From: Marsupella aquatica
Lineage: Eukaryota > Marchantiophyta
Assembly (NCBI GenBank): GCA_973895155.1
Contig: OZ316896.1
Coordinates: 23,126,001 to 23,190,000, forward strand
Direction: 5' to 3'
DNA length: 64,000 nucleotides
The notes under the pieces are model-generated. The model had not been told where the DNA came from, did not search any database, and saw only the letters and a list, made by a program, of their open reading frames with translations. Positions 50,901-63,404 of the stretch are shown in pieces. A program made the position numbers and the translations under genes. How positions within the stretch are numbered: the stretch's first letter is position 1; each line of letters begins with the position of its first letter.

Positions 50901-53900
50901 ACCAATAGCTTGCCCTTGTTTTTATCACCACCGACATTGCAGGCAGGGTAATCTGCCCAATCACGAGAGTCCTTGCGATGGCACTACAAAATGAAAAAAA
51001 AACACAGAACTAGAGCTTTAGACGTGTCCAATAAATACTTGAATTTTGATCAAATAGCAGCTACTACTAAATTCTGCAGTGAAACATATGTAAGATATAA
51101 AACTTATCCATCAAGTGCAAATAGGTGGATGGTTGTTAACTTGCATACTTTGTTTGGGAAATGGGCTAAAGTATGTAATTTATTAGTCCCGTGATTCTCA
51201 TTACTATTTTATTGTAATGGATATTTCAACTTCACAAGATATTAGTAGAGGCAAAAAAAATGAGGTCGACAAGAACACATGATGACCAAGCCATTGCATA
51301 ACATAAGTGTTTCCTTATCTTAACATTGTCACATGAATGATGTAATCTAGAAAAGAATCTATAAAATAATTAAGTCATGCGAATCAAGTCATGAAAATTC
51401 TAAGACCTCTTACCAAGATTTCTTCAGAAAAAGATTCACACATCCACCTCTCAACTGGAAGAAAAATTTTAAAAAGCCTGGGTTGCAATTTAACTGTCCT
51501 TCAAATGAAGATGTGCTGAGCCTTAAGTGCTTTTGTGCTCTCCTTAGGATCGTATTTGATTTTTTCATACCCAAGGTTGAAAACTTTACCCTCATTGCTT
51601 TGGTTAAACATCATTTTAACATGATTGTGCATGCATGGAATGAAATAAGTTACAAAAGGTGGCTAAAGTATTAGAATTATTTTTCATTATTAATGTAGTA
51701 TTATGTTTACTCTGAAATTTCACTTGAAAATATTTTATGATAATATATATCCAGGCTAAGAGTGTAGAGTTCCCAAACTAACCGAGACGTGAACTTGTGC
51801 GTCACACATTCGAAGAATATTGTAGCAAATGGTCCGACAGGGTTTGGTGATGGTGTACATGATTTTTTGTTGTACCTCAGGCAAGAGGTAATCAGGACCA
51901 TATATATCCGCAGTCCCTGTTGGTGGTAAGCCACCTGTTGCAGGTTGGCACTTTGGGAAAGCAATTGCACACAACTGCAACTTACAACAACTAGTAAAGT
52001 GTTAGTTCAATCACAAGGCACAAGGAAAAGTACTCCAATGATCCAATTCAAACAACATAGCCTAAACTTAAAGCAGGTAGTACTGTAGTCACCACCCAGA
52101 ATTATTACTAAATAAGCATATATCACTGCCACTAATTGCAATTTTGGTAGGCAGCACAAATTTCACCGTCAACTCAGCCAGGTAGAACAACTCAGCGTTC
52201 AAGCAAGGTTTCAAATTGTGGTTTTCATGTGGAAGAGGTTAGTATGCCATTTTGTTCCCTTCCACCACGATAGGTATGTCCTAGATGCATGACTGAATAC
52301 ATGTAAATTTACCTAGACAATGCAAAGGTTGTTCAAATTAATGACTAACCCTTAAGGCCCCAGGTCGATCACAGGGACTATTTGGAGGGGCTTTTTTCTC
52401 CTGGGCCAAAGGGTTTGACCTATTGACTGTTCCGTCTTCTACTTTTGGGGTGAGTGCGACTTGTAGTCCTCTTCAAGGCATTTGGGGTCCCCCCTCCTCT
52501 CCAAAGTTAGAACACGGAAGATATAAAATTACCAAGTCTTTCCCATCCGAATTGCAACACATGGATACAATTATCAAGACTGGTCACAAAATGTGAGTTC
52601 AGTTTTACTGCTACAAACTATTGCATGGGGTTTCAGAGACATTGTAAAAAAATGATAACAGCCATTTGTGCCTTTCTTTGAATCTGGATATATGTAGCAT
52701 TTCATTTCAACCACATTACACAAAAACTAATATGCAAATCAAGTCTCTAGCCAAACACCTTAAAGATATCAAAATAGCTCGTGAACTAGGGGAAAAAGGA
52801 TCACTTACATAAACTCGGTAAGCTTGAGTACACAAGTTGCATCCATATCGTTCTATGTTACAATCGGTCCCAAGGCCAATCAAACTCTGCACAACAATAT
52901 GTACACTAAGGAAAGTCACTTACTGTGAGTAAGAACATGTACAATTCATATCTTCTTTCAGTTTGTTCCATCACCAACAAGGCAACCAAGTCTGCTCACA
53001 AGTAGGCTTGCCAACCACTTTATTATTGATCAATCACCATGTTATATTATGCAACAGGCACTCGGCCATGCACCACCAACTGAAGAGGTATTGTTGTTAT
53101 CACATGTAGATAGTAGTATCAAATCAGAAGAATGGGTGCATACAATGTGGATATTTGAGTACACAGGCAATGGAACCAATTTAGATGAATACAGAAATAT
53201 GAGAATGTCATAAATTACAAGTGCACTAGTTCAAAATTAAGGACCATACAAAATCTCAGGAACTGTATTATTCAATAGATGATGAAATGAAAGCAATTGA
53301 AGTTGGTTGTAATGTTTGGATTTACATCTACTCGCTCATATTGGCATTGTGCCCATTGGTCCTCTTTGCGGCCTGGTGTAAGGCCTGTGTTTGCCTCCAC
53401 GCGAGCCGTGTAGTTAATCATGTGGCCTAACAATGATCCAGAGCAATATGATTTAGATATCTAAGTTGTCTCCTTTAAGATCACTTAAATGAAATTTACC
53501 AACAATTTCCTAATATTAATTTCCTCCTGCTCAGGTTTGAAGGAGGTGAAGCCAATGCAATATTTGGTAAATCAGGATGCATCTTGGTTCAAATGGCCCT
53601 GAGCCTGCCTCCCTTTCAGGTGAGATCATTTCTGTTATTGCCCTCTACTGGTTTACAAAGCATTGTGCATTCAAAACCCCAAAAAAGAAATTGTGGTGAT
53701 CCTCAATTTTCTTAGTTATTGCAAGAAAGAGGTTCCCATTCACTCATACTGTCGGCTCCATTGTTTAATGTGGCATATTGCAGGCAGCTTTCTGTATTTT
53801 TACTCAACTATTGTTATTTTGGAAGGACATGATAATAGACTTATGATTGCATTGATTTTGAAGGGCATTTTCTCTTGCCATTGATCCAGCATTCCTAGAA

Positions 53901-55827
53901 GTTTTCTGAGAGGAACTTCTCCCAAATGAAACCACTGTAGGTTCATATTTGCCAACCTCACTCGTGCCACCAAAATCATGGAATTCCAAAAAGTTTAATT
54001 TAGTTCTTTCTGTCCTGTACAATCCCAACAGGTTTGATCAATTTCAACTATGTAAACTACTGGATATTATTACTTAAGGGTCTGTAAGTTGTTCATACCA
54101 CATAGCCAATATTTGCTGCTTCGAATGAACTTGTCTTCTCCATCCATGGTATAGGGGGGAATGTCCAAACTAGTGAACGGTGCCCTTTCCTGACCGCGAA
54201 ACTTGGGAAGCACTTTTCTGGATCCTTGTGGTATTGTTTTGTTGGCTGTAACTTTTGCTGTGACTATATGATAATTCACTGGAACTGGCTTGACGCACAC
54301 ATGATTTGGGCAAGTCTCCTGCATATAAACACAAAACACTAGCATTTTGTGACACAGATACGACCATGATTTCCATTTGTGCAATCAGTTCAGGCATGTA
54401 TAATTATTTACAAGTGTCAAGTAAAGTTTTTATTAAATCTAAAAGCAATTCAGCATACTTATTTTGAACTAGCCTTACCTTCATTTGAGAAAAATTAAAA
54501 TCTTTGAGCCTAGACAGAGGTGCCTCTTATTCCTACTTTTTAGATGCAAACACACATCATTCAGCTTGACTGTCAGCACTAGCCACATTTTTATGCCTGA
54601 ACGGACTCGAAGGTTTGGACACAAATCATCTTTCAGAAATGCACCCATGTCCGCTTAGTTTGAGATATGATTTCTAGACTAGGCCTCCTTCATACTACTG
54701 TGCAACATTGCTGTAATTTATGTTTACTGATTACACAAAAAAAAGCCTTGCCCTAGCTTTTATCAATAATCACAGAAATGAAACATTATATGCTAAGTAT
54801 TCACATTTCTTGACAATCATAGAAACCATCCATACAACCTGACCCATTCATGACATTCTGAGAAAACCATGATTGATTTGTTCCACAAAGGCAGCTGAAT
54901 ATTCTCTTTGCCCAGAAAAGCTGTTCTAAGCTAACAAAACCCCATGTACATCAGAAATTAGGGGTAGGGTACTGGGTGGTCAAGTGACAGGCAAGCAGTA
55001 GCTGGCGTTGACCAAACATGAAGTAACGATCTCCCTTTCCAAATAGCTAAAACTCAGTTGTAAATCAATCAGATGTAGTTTAGTAATATAGGAAAGATCA
55101 ACATGGTCCGCTAGTATCCAATACTTAGCCTATTGACCACTCAATAGCCTACCCCCAAATTCATTTCTCACTTGTCTTATCAAACTAGGGTTTTTCCAGG
55201 GAGCAGCTTCAGTACGAAAAGAGCAAGTATTGATGCAACGCAATTGCCAAATCCATACCAGGTAATAATCCCAGGTATATTCTCCTGTCTGTGGATCCGT
55301 GGAGTATGTGTTGGTACATAATGGAGGCTCAAGAGCACTACAATCTGGAACAAGAGGTCGTGGTGCATCACTAGAGGGAAGATGTGCTCTATTCTGGCTC
55401 TGTGCATGCCCGTCTGAAATCTCAAAACAACAAAACAACAAGCACGTCATGCTTCAAAAATAAGAGTCTGAGCAAACAGTTTTGCCACAATATGTTGAAA
55501 GAAAGATGTACCACTAACAAAAAATCGTAGAGATTTGGGCCTCATTCATAATTTATAAGATTCTTTAAAGATTGTTTGAACTTTAGGCCTAGAGTGGTAA
55601 GATAACTAAGGATTTAAGTTTCCTCCATAACTATACATATTACGTTAACGTCTCCACATACATAGGTTAACATCTCCTTCACATCATCCAGAATGATAGG
55701 TTTATAATTGATCTGGGGATTAATTGATCTGAAGACAGGGTGTAGAATCTGTCATACGATTGACAAGTAGAAAGCACACATGGTGCAGGAACAAGATACG
55801 AATCCAGGTTGATCCCATGCTTTCCAT
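50901..55827 (-). CDS. Secreted cysteine-rich protein with Frizzled/Mid1-like CRD, at least seven exons
   Basis: Exons on the minus strand are 55827-55758, 55413-55259, 54318-54099, 53426-53326, 52886-52809, 51974-51783 and 50983-50901. Each has GT-AG borders and phases agree throughout, giving 299 residues before an undetermined end. The N-terminus is a signal peptide (WIRILFLHHVCFLLV, likely cut near GHAQ). The mature part has 16 cysteines and sequons NKT and NYT. The last half reads DCNIERYGCNLCTQAYRVYL, CAIAFPKC, KPCRTICYNILRMC and WADYPAC. This matches the Frizzled CRD pattern (FP.C...PCR..C......C...W...P..C), also seen in fungal Mid1. The role is unknown; an extracellular ligand-binding or channel-subunit role is inference. 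A possible final exon at 50796-50730 would add a short hydrophobic tail. I do not recognise the family. Confidence 0.72.
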
Positions 55828-56724
55828 ATCTCCAAATCATGAGCATTGAACACTCAACCGTCTCATCTTTTCTTCTAGTTCTGTTCGATGAATATTTCAC
55901 TATGATCAAGCATCACATTTCTTCCTGGAGAAACCAATCCCTCTAATTGAGATTGAAGACCATGAAGCCTTAGATCAATCAACAAAGTGAAAATCAAAGC
56001 TTATCCTGTCTATGAGATTTGGCATACATGTGAAACCAATCCTTATGTTATGGGAAATTTTATGCTCTCATAATGATGGTCACATGTGAAGTTTTGATTA
56101 TGTTATTGCCAACTTGGCTGTGCATGGATTAGAGTGTTTCTTGATATGGTGTGTGCCTGTGGCAATGGGTCAGGTATATGTTACACTGGGGAAGCATGTA
56201 AGTAAGATAAATATTGCTAGTAATTGTTTATGTCCTTTTGGGCCTCGTTGTCGTTCCCCTTACAAGAAATTAATAATAACAATTAGAATTGTTATATCGA
56301 CAGTCACAGAGAAGCTGTGAGTCTTAAAAACTGAATCTTCTCCTTTCAAGGAAAAACTGAATCTTCTCCAAAAGAGGAAGTACAACAATTATTTCTAAAA
56401 GCTAGATATACTCTTCCGTAATTGAGTAATGATAGCCAAGCTTAAAACCTAACTGATGACCACCGTCATGCTATTGGCTAAAAGGGTGCAAGAGGCACTT
56501 ACTTAGAAAATTTACATTAGGAAAGCTGCCACCTACCTCGTTAACTGTTCCATCTTACTTCACGTGAAAAAACATAAATGTTACCGACGTGTAAGTGCTT
56601 TTGGGAGTCTTAGTGCACACAATACGCAGCAGCACAACATCAAAAGTAGCTATTAAACAGAACCTCCTTCCTCAAAAGGTAAACATATGACTCCACGCCA
56701 AGACCCCAGAATTGGAAATATGTT
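55828..56724. other. Upstream region of the cysteine-rich gene
   Basis: Should contain the promoter of the minus-strand gene starting at 55827. No TATA-like or other element is clear enough to call. Confidence 0.4.
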
Positions 56725-57000
56725 TTACATCTCTTGCTTTTCATTCCCCCTCACCATGAACATCAATGGTTCAAAACCACACTCGATTTCCAAAACAAGT
56801 GTGCTTTGTTTTCTGCCTTTCTTGGATCTGAACTTTTTGGGTACAAAAGCCCTTCCATCTTCTCCCTCTATGCATCCCCTACACTTTAGTGCCCTCCTTT
56901 CATCTGCCAAGGAAAACCTACAATCTGAGCAGCGAGAAATGCCTATGATCTCCATCGTCTGCACATCTTCTATATAGTCTGGCTCATTAGAGCATCTGCA
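56725..57000 (-). CDS. Cysteine-containing terminal exon of an unassembled gene (partial)
   Basis: After a GAGCTGCAG acceptor the minus strand reads 90 or so codons to a TAA. They contain CSNEPDYIEDVQ, SRCSDCRF, ALKCRGC and VPKKFRSKKGRKQ. The spaced CxxC pairs suggest a small zinc-binding module, and the composition is typical of real protein. I could not connect it to upstream exons with certainty and do not recognise the family. A separate small gene starting at the ATG at 57021 is the alternative. Confidence 0.4.
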   Translation of the reverse strand, partial: CRCSNEPDYIEDVQTMEIIGISRCSDCRFSLADERRALKCRGCIEGEDGRAFVPKKFRSKKGRKQSTLVLEIECGFEPLMFMVRGNEKQEM

Positions 57001-57276
57001 GCTCATACCTATGTTGGACATAGGCCCATGATTTTGGCCCCTTTTTTTCTAAGGAAACCTCAAGGAGGACAATTGGCTTGAAGTGGAATAATTTTTAGCC
57101 TTTGGTATGACCGCATAGTGGCTCATACAAGAACCACGGTTCCATCAATCTGCACATTCGATCATGGTGGACATACAGCAGCACCTTATGGTTGAGTTGA
57201 ATGAATCTTATAGAATAGTCACACTGTTAGTCATTTGACCTCCTGAGCAGGTTTTTGGGGATCTCTTCCAACACCT

Positions 57277-58151
57277 TCAGGGTGCAGAAAATTCTCTGGA
57301 GAAGCTCAATGTATGCAGAAGGTTTGCTTCCTTTCGCGGGACAGATGACAAGGTCAGTGAAGCTCCATTGAAATCGGACCGAACATTTGTAAACTTGAGA
57401 CGTGAACCGTCTTTAATCGTCATCGTCCTTCTCGTCAAGAGTGTCCCAACTGCACGGCCCACATAATTGCAACAGCCGGGAGCACAAAACCTCATGAGAA
57501 GATGGGATATTTTCAGAAATTGAACAATTTGACTCATCTGACTCAACAAACTGCTGCGGCACCCACTGTCTCATGAGCTCTTCAATCACAAGCTTCAGGG
57601 CTAACTTGAATACGTAGGCAGACCACCAAAAAAAACTCACTCTGTACGATCACAACCAAGTGCAACATTGACTGTGGGCGCTTGCAGCCTGCACTGGTCC
57701 CAGATCAAGCAATATCTTTCTAGCAAAATCCTTCCCATCACGGTAAAATGTGGGCGCATTTGTGATTTCCGGTAGCTGGATCATTGCTTGAAAAATAGGA
57801 AAACTCATCAGCTCATCCCTGTTACACATATAATTAAGTAAAGTCCCAAAGCCTTTAAATGCGGACTGGAAAGCTCTAGACATAAGAAAATTGGACACGA
57901 TAAACGTTTCCGGACTGCCCGAATGAAACGAAGTGTGCTAATCTCCCAAATCTAGATGAACAGTGCCCTCGGACAAGCACAGGATTACTACTACGCCTAC
58001 GTCACTTGTACTTCTCCATAATCCTCCGTGCCTCTTCGAAGGCCTCATAAGTGCTCATTGGTTTATCAGAAGAACGATCCCCAGATGAGCTGCTGTCACC
58101 CTTAGTCAAAAAGAAATACCCTGCGGAACTTAAAGCTTTAATTGCCTGTGA
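57277..58151 (-). other. Unresolved coding-like minus-strand frames
   Basis: Several natural-looking frames lie here. The segment 58145-58002 (after a TATCACAG acceptor) encodes AIKALSSAGYFFLTK and ends EEARRIMEKYK at a TGA. The segment 57830-57653 encodes FYRDGKDFARKILLDLGP. The segment 57568-57413 encodes a stretch ending DEKDDDD. An alternative frame runs to 57277. They look like terminal exons of one or more genes or alternative transcripts downstream of the 58334-60797 gene. I could not find one phase-consistent model. Confidence 0.35.
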
Positions 58152-58333
58152 TACATGACCATGAAACGTCCACGATGTAGGATTGCAAATGAGAACATTA
58201 AAACCACCGCAAGTCTTTCTAGCAACGATACAGGAGCTCATGCCTTGATTCAGAAACTGGGGTTTAGATTCAAGGATACTAACAGCAGTATCAAAGTGCG
58301 CAAACCAGAGAATGAGTTTCATTCCTTCAATAA

Positions 58334-60797
58334 TCAGATTCCAGGTGGCTCAAACAGAGCTGTGCCAGGCTCGATCTGTTGAGCTTCAGGAAATTGGGTG
58401 CAAAGAGCACAATCTTTAAAGCCTGTTTGGAAGTATCGGCAACTAATCCACATAAGAAGTTCAACTCACCCCTTCAGGACCTAGAAAACATTTGCCCTAA
58501 ATTACAGATCTTTATATGCTCGTCAATACGGATGATTAGACGCACCCCTTGTTTCTGGGTCGAGGGTTTGGGGTGAAGAATAAGTTGAGGATAACTCTTC
58601 AAGAGTTGTCAAGGTCTGATGACAGTCTTTAGGAGAAAATGACTACCATCATAAAAAGCTGAACTCTGCCCCAACTGATCTTCCTGGGTCTTTCATACTA
58701 TCTCCTCTGGAATACCATACACTCTGCAAAGGCCTCATATTACAATCTTAATGATTGAAGTACAAAGGTGGTATGAGAAGCCTGCAGTCGAGTATGTGAC
58801 GGGTGGAGACATTGAAAAACAGATGAGTAGGGAATAAAAGAAAATGTATACGACCGATGATTCAACCTGCGGCTCAAAGAGATGCGCAAGCTTAGGTATC
58901 AAAGTTTACCAGATAAATGTGACCGCTGAAAAGGGGACTTCAAGAGAAACGATGCCAAAAATACACCAGCCAATCCGACCCCTGCCTGAGCTACAGGTCT
59001 TCCTGAAACATCAGAAGCAAACAAATGAGGTCCACAGCTCCCCAAGCACAAGAAGCGCAAGACGGAGAAAACAATTCGACGAATTTGATTTACAATAATA
59101 GGAAGATTCTACGGAATGCTGTTCATTAGAATGAGTTTACAAGCCTTCTCGGAGGATACGAACATCAGCACTAAAAAGTCAGGATAGGATTAACCGTAGA
59201 TCCAAGATGCAAGTGAGCGTAAATTGTTGACCGCAATTATGACACACACAAGAGTAGTAGAACCGGAACGCGCATGGGGAGGGCGTTTGCTTACCGGAAC
59301 CAGTTTCGTCCCCCTTTCAAGACCCTGCTAGCAAGGTAAGCCTGCTGTTGCAATCGCAGCTTCAACTGGTTCATGTCTGCGTCCATGGTAAGGATAACTT
59401 CCTTCCCTCTCTTCCATCGCCAACCCTCTTGGGTCTGGTATCTTTGTTTCGTGCGTACTACTCGACGTCCGATACGGTGCCCCTTCCCAAGCCTCAACAA
59501 AGTCCCTGCAACTGCACGAAAGAATACAGGGCATGATCAGTCTCAGCTGCTAAAACCTGCAGAGTGAACTCACCGTATGACTCATCAACCTCCCTGTTAC
59601 TCTGAGCACTAACTTTCTGTTTCAAAGAGAGAATATTCCACTCGTGGAACGCATAGGTTAAAGGTGTCCATGCATATATCCAAAGCACAAAAGTGAAAGA
59701 CTATACATGGATCAAGCGTAATGAGCTTACGAATCTCCAATAGCCTTCAAGAATGGTAAGGAACATCTCGCACAGGGTTGATGTGCTTCACATCCTCAAA
59801 AACCAATTGATTCAAGGTTCTCTAAGGAACGTTTTCCAATCTACCAGATTTTCCCCAGATTTTCAAATTCTTACTGAATCTTCTACAACGGATTGGCGTA
59901 TGTACAGACAAATACTCAGTTTGCCAGGATTTCCAGAATTCCAGTGCTTCAAATTCTTGTTAAAATTCTCCACGTACTCGAAAACAGTGGACCGAATAGA
60001 CGTAGATCTTTTCCATCTTTCCCCAGGCCTCGGCTTCTTGTTCCCATTTAAAAATTTCCTCTTTTTCAATTTCTTGTTGAAAAATTCTCCACGCACTTGA
60101 AAACGGTGGACGGTATTTAAGCACATGTTTTCCAACTTTCGCAGCTCCTCAGACTCTTGTCTCTGTTTACTGAGGCGGTCGTTGGCACACAGGACGAGAG
60201 GATTCGAACAGTGCGAACTTCCTGGCATTCTAATTTCTCTCGAATAATTTTACTAAAATAACTTGTGCAGATGGAATTGCCACAAAACAGTACGAGGACA
60301 ACTGCGTCTACTGTGGTGTTCAGTGCACAGCTCAAGCTCAAATAACATCCGCGACTCGAGCGCCTTAGACGTCCGAGGAAAAATCAAGCATTGTCTCAAG
60401 GACAATGAAACAAACTTCTCGAGATTGAAATAATTGAATTACACAAAGCGCCAAAGCCTTGGTCACAGTCCAAGGCTTATGCCCGACAGGAAGCGACTGG
60501 GAGGAAATGCCTCAAGGACGGTTTCAAATCCGGGTTCAAATCAAGCCTCTTGCAGCAGCACCCTTTATGGTATTCAATCTGATCTCCCATCCGCATGCTT
60601 CAATTAAATCAGTGCAATTTCCTTCCTTTTTTAGTCCTCCACGAGTAGGGACACAATGCGCATTCTCTCCAGACACACAAGCACGACATGGGAAAAAATT
60701 GGACCATTACAGATGCAACACTAAACTCCATTGTACGCTTTTTAACCCGTGAAGCCACTTGTTTTGGTAAATGGAGCTCACTCATCTCATCTACCAT
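58334..60797 (-). CDS. Small predicted membrane protein, five exons, family unknown
   Basis: Exons on the minus strand are 60797-60711, 59616-59574, 59505-59295, 58998-58910 and 58422-58334, giving 172 residues. Phases agree at all four junctions. The acceptor of exon 4 is read as GAAG|A, because the CAG four bases earlier leads to an early stop. The start is MVDEMSELHLPKQVASRVKK. The middle is strongly basic. After MNQLKLRLQQQAYLASRVLK comes one transmembrane segment (VAQAGVGLAGVFLASFLL), then a short tail with CALC and a GTALFEPPGI end. A shorter start at ATG 59386 would give 89 residues. CpG-rich DNA upstream (60850-61300) fits a promoter. I do not recognise the family. Confidence 0.5.
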
Positions 60798-60849
60798 TGC
60801 AGCACCTGCGAATATGTTAAGAGAGCCACGAGAGGAGATGAGAGGAGAG

Positions 60850-61300
60850 GAGATGCGAAGAGGCGTACTGACAGTTGGTAAGGTCCGGCTTCTCAGCAGC
60901 GATTCAAAGTGGCAGCCTGCGAGGAACAGGAGTAGCGGCCGAATTCCTCCTCCGCCCACAGAAGAATCAGCTGAGAATCCGCTCCAATCCAACTTCACGA
61001 ATCCGCCCGAGCATGCGCGCCATCCGAGGCCGAGGCGGTCCGCAGCAGCATTGCGGCTGGAACGCCCACTCGACCTCGATGTACACACGGAGCCAGCTGC
61101 CGCTGCCGCTGCTGCTGGAGGAGGCCACGGCAAGCGCCGTCATCTCGACCCGAAGACGCAGACGAGGACGCAGATGCCGAAGAAGGGGCTCTGCACGAGG
61201 AGCACGAGGAGGAGGAGAAATCCGTGCGCACAGAAATTGCTCTGCTCCTGTGGTGCTGCTCGACAGCGTGCCTGCTGCGGAGAATGTTGCTGACAAGCAA
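60850..61300 (-). promoter_or_regulatory. CpG-rich probable promoter/leader of the five-exon gene
   Basis: GC- and CpG-rich compared with its surroundings, directly upstream of the inferred ATG at 60797. A splice acceptor TATTCGCAG just before the ATG suggests a leader intron. Long frames on both strands here are compositional. Confidence 0.4.
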
Positions 61301-61439
61301 CACCCATGTTATTTGTGGCATTTAGTGACACTACTTCGGTGTGTTTAGGCCCACAAAGCATTTACATACAAAGATTTTGAAATTTTTCACTTAATTTCTC
61401 ATGTTTGGTTTCTTTTTTTGCCTTGAAACCGAAAGCTCA

Positions 61440-61715
61440 GGACCCATCCAACAGAGAATAATCTATATCAACTCCGGAACATGCACCTCTGTAGGGTAGC
61501 CCACAAGGGGGTCATACCCAGGACCAGGAGGGAGAGAGGGTTGGACCAGAGCCCAAAGCGGACCAGCCAGGGCTGAAGAAAAACCAATACTCCCACCACT
61601 ACACCCCATCCACACACACACTCACCCTCCACAACCCTTGCATGTTGAAGGGGGATTGAACCTGGGTCCTCTTAGTTCTAGGTTCATCCCCTGGCCAACT
61701 GACCATAGCCAATTG
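61440..61715 (-). mobile_element. tRNA-derived SINE-like element
   Basis: On the minus strand a tRNA-like head has an A-box-like GGTCAGTTGGCC (61693-61706) and a B-box-like GGTTCAATCCC (61651-61661) with tRNA-like spacing. About 200 bp of unrelated body follows. There is no intact cloverleaf or anticodon arm, so it is not called a tRNA gene. The outer limits are approximate and no TSD was found. Confidence 0.5.
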
Positions 61716-63144
61716 GTTCATGTTTAGTTTCTTTCGCTCATGCACTGTCTGAGAAATTATTATATTTTCTGATCAAGAATTTTGCTTGGTGGGTCTGGTT
61801 GTAAGAAAAACTAGCTTGGTGAGGCAAACTTTTACAATACTTTCTTTGTGGGTTGCAAGCAATCACACTTGCCTGGTGCAGGGTGGCAGGTTACTTAGTA
61901 CTGTCCCCAAATGCTGCTACAGAAAAAAAAAGTAAGGGCAACTGGGCTGGAAAAATGCAGTGGTTTAGAGTCAGCCAATGTTCAGGAAGGCTTCAATTTT
62001 TATTTTTATTTTTTGGGGGGGGCGGACAGAAGAGGACACCCTAGGCAGCGTCTCTCCTCTTCTAACACACTGCTCATTATAAAACACCTAGTCACTACAA
62101 GAACTTGCGACCCACCAAGAAAGTAGCCCATAAGTGCATCTCATCAAGCAGTTGTTGCGGTGTCCCTCCAAGCTAATTTCTTTTTCTTTTCAAATTATAC
62201 CTCAATATCATATCATAAATTATTTATCTAGATTTCGTTGTTTTACTATAAAGCTATTTTAGCACTCGTCAATTTTACATCTTAATGCTTAGAATATTCC
62301 CTAGATATACATCATTAAAGTTTGTCTTCTTCTCAAACACTCCAGATATCCGCAAAGTGCCTGAAAACCCAACGGGTTGAGTGAAGTTGAGTTTCTGCCA
62401 TTAGGGCATCTGCATGGTCCCCGATTTTTCTCATTCAGCCGCTACAGGAAATTTCCATTTGTGGGCTTCACCAAAACCCAACTGTCGGGAAAAATTAACC
62501 CGAGGGGTCCATTTGAAACGGGTCACAACACCTGCCCTATCACCATTGATTTTTTGAAGGGTGCCGGCTTTGTTGTGCTGACTTATATTCAGGGTGGACA
62601 CCAGTGCACTGACAGCCTGGATTAGTGGCAGAAGCATTTTTGGGGAACCATAGGTTTTCAACCTGCAACCCAGTCTGCAACATTCCAATCAGTCATGGGA
62701 AACCTTTGTGGAACAGCTAGTTTGAGACTCCCTATCCAGTCATTTTATCCCCCTTGATTGGGTCTTTTGCTTGATGTATCATGTCAATCCCCGTTGATTG
62801 GGTCTTTTGTCAATGGATCATGTCTCCCAATTAGGTGCCTTTTCTTGGGCAGTTTGAAATATACAATAGTGAAATACAAAGTCATCATTACACAGTATCG
62901 ACCATATAATTACTGGCATGGCTCATGTGAGTAAGCTGCTTGTATCTGAGGGGCTTGTGGGGTTGAGCTCTGGCCAAAACATCTCATTAGTAGAGTTAGT
63001 AACAAATCTAATCTCCATGTAGCTCTTACAAATGGAATGGAGGTGAGTGAGTGAGGGAGTGAGTGACAGTATTTCCATCCACTTTTCTTTCTCAAGTTCT
63101 ATGTCCTTACAGGTTTCCCCTAAGATCTAATCTGAGTTTGGCAG
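61716..63144. other. Intergenic; repeat fragments
   Basis: TTGATTGGGTCTTTTG occurs at about 62755 and 62791, and also at 4954. An 82-codon frame at 62377-62625 has no recognisable domain. Upstream exons of the possible gene ending at 63404 may lie here but were not found. Confidence 0.4.
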
Positions 63145-63404
63145 GAGTGGACCATTTCAAGTACTTCACAGCTATTGGATTGGAACAGCAGCATAACAGA
63201 GACCATAGACCAGATTCTTTTGTTGACAATGGTATAGATTGGGAGAACAAACTTGCCAATAAGGATCCCAGACTTTATAAAAGAATGAGGCAGCCATCCA
63301 AACAACCAAATGTTTCTGTGGGAAATCATATGACAAACAATTCATTTCACAATTGTAACCGGACATTCAAGATTGTGCATCGGGCAGCACAGACGAGAAC
63401 ATAG
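63145..63404 (+). CDS. Possible terminal exon of a plus-strand gene (partial)
   Basis: After a GAGTTTGGCAG acceptor, 86 codons run to a TAG at 63402-63404. They read VDHFKYFTAIGLEQQHNRD, then DWENKLANKDPRLYKRM, and end RAAQTRT. The composition is hydrophilic and protein-like. No upstream exon or family was identified. A start at ATG 63063 without splicing is the alternative. Confidence 0.35.

Noticed and set aside
52152-53620. Plus-strand open frames with plausible splice sites (52152-52238, 52964-53085, 53328-53388, 53535-53620)
   Set aside because: They interleave with, and at 53326-53426 overlap, exons of the minus-strand cysteine-rich gene, which has better phase agreement and a coherent cysteine pattern. 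Short open frames with chance splice sites are common.
60609-61348. Long frames on both strands in the CpG-rich block
   Set aside because: Frames are open because of composition. Only the small exon 60711-60797 fits a splice model.
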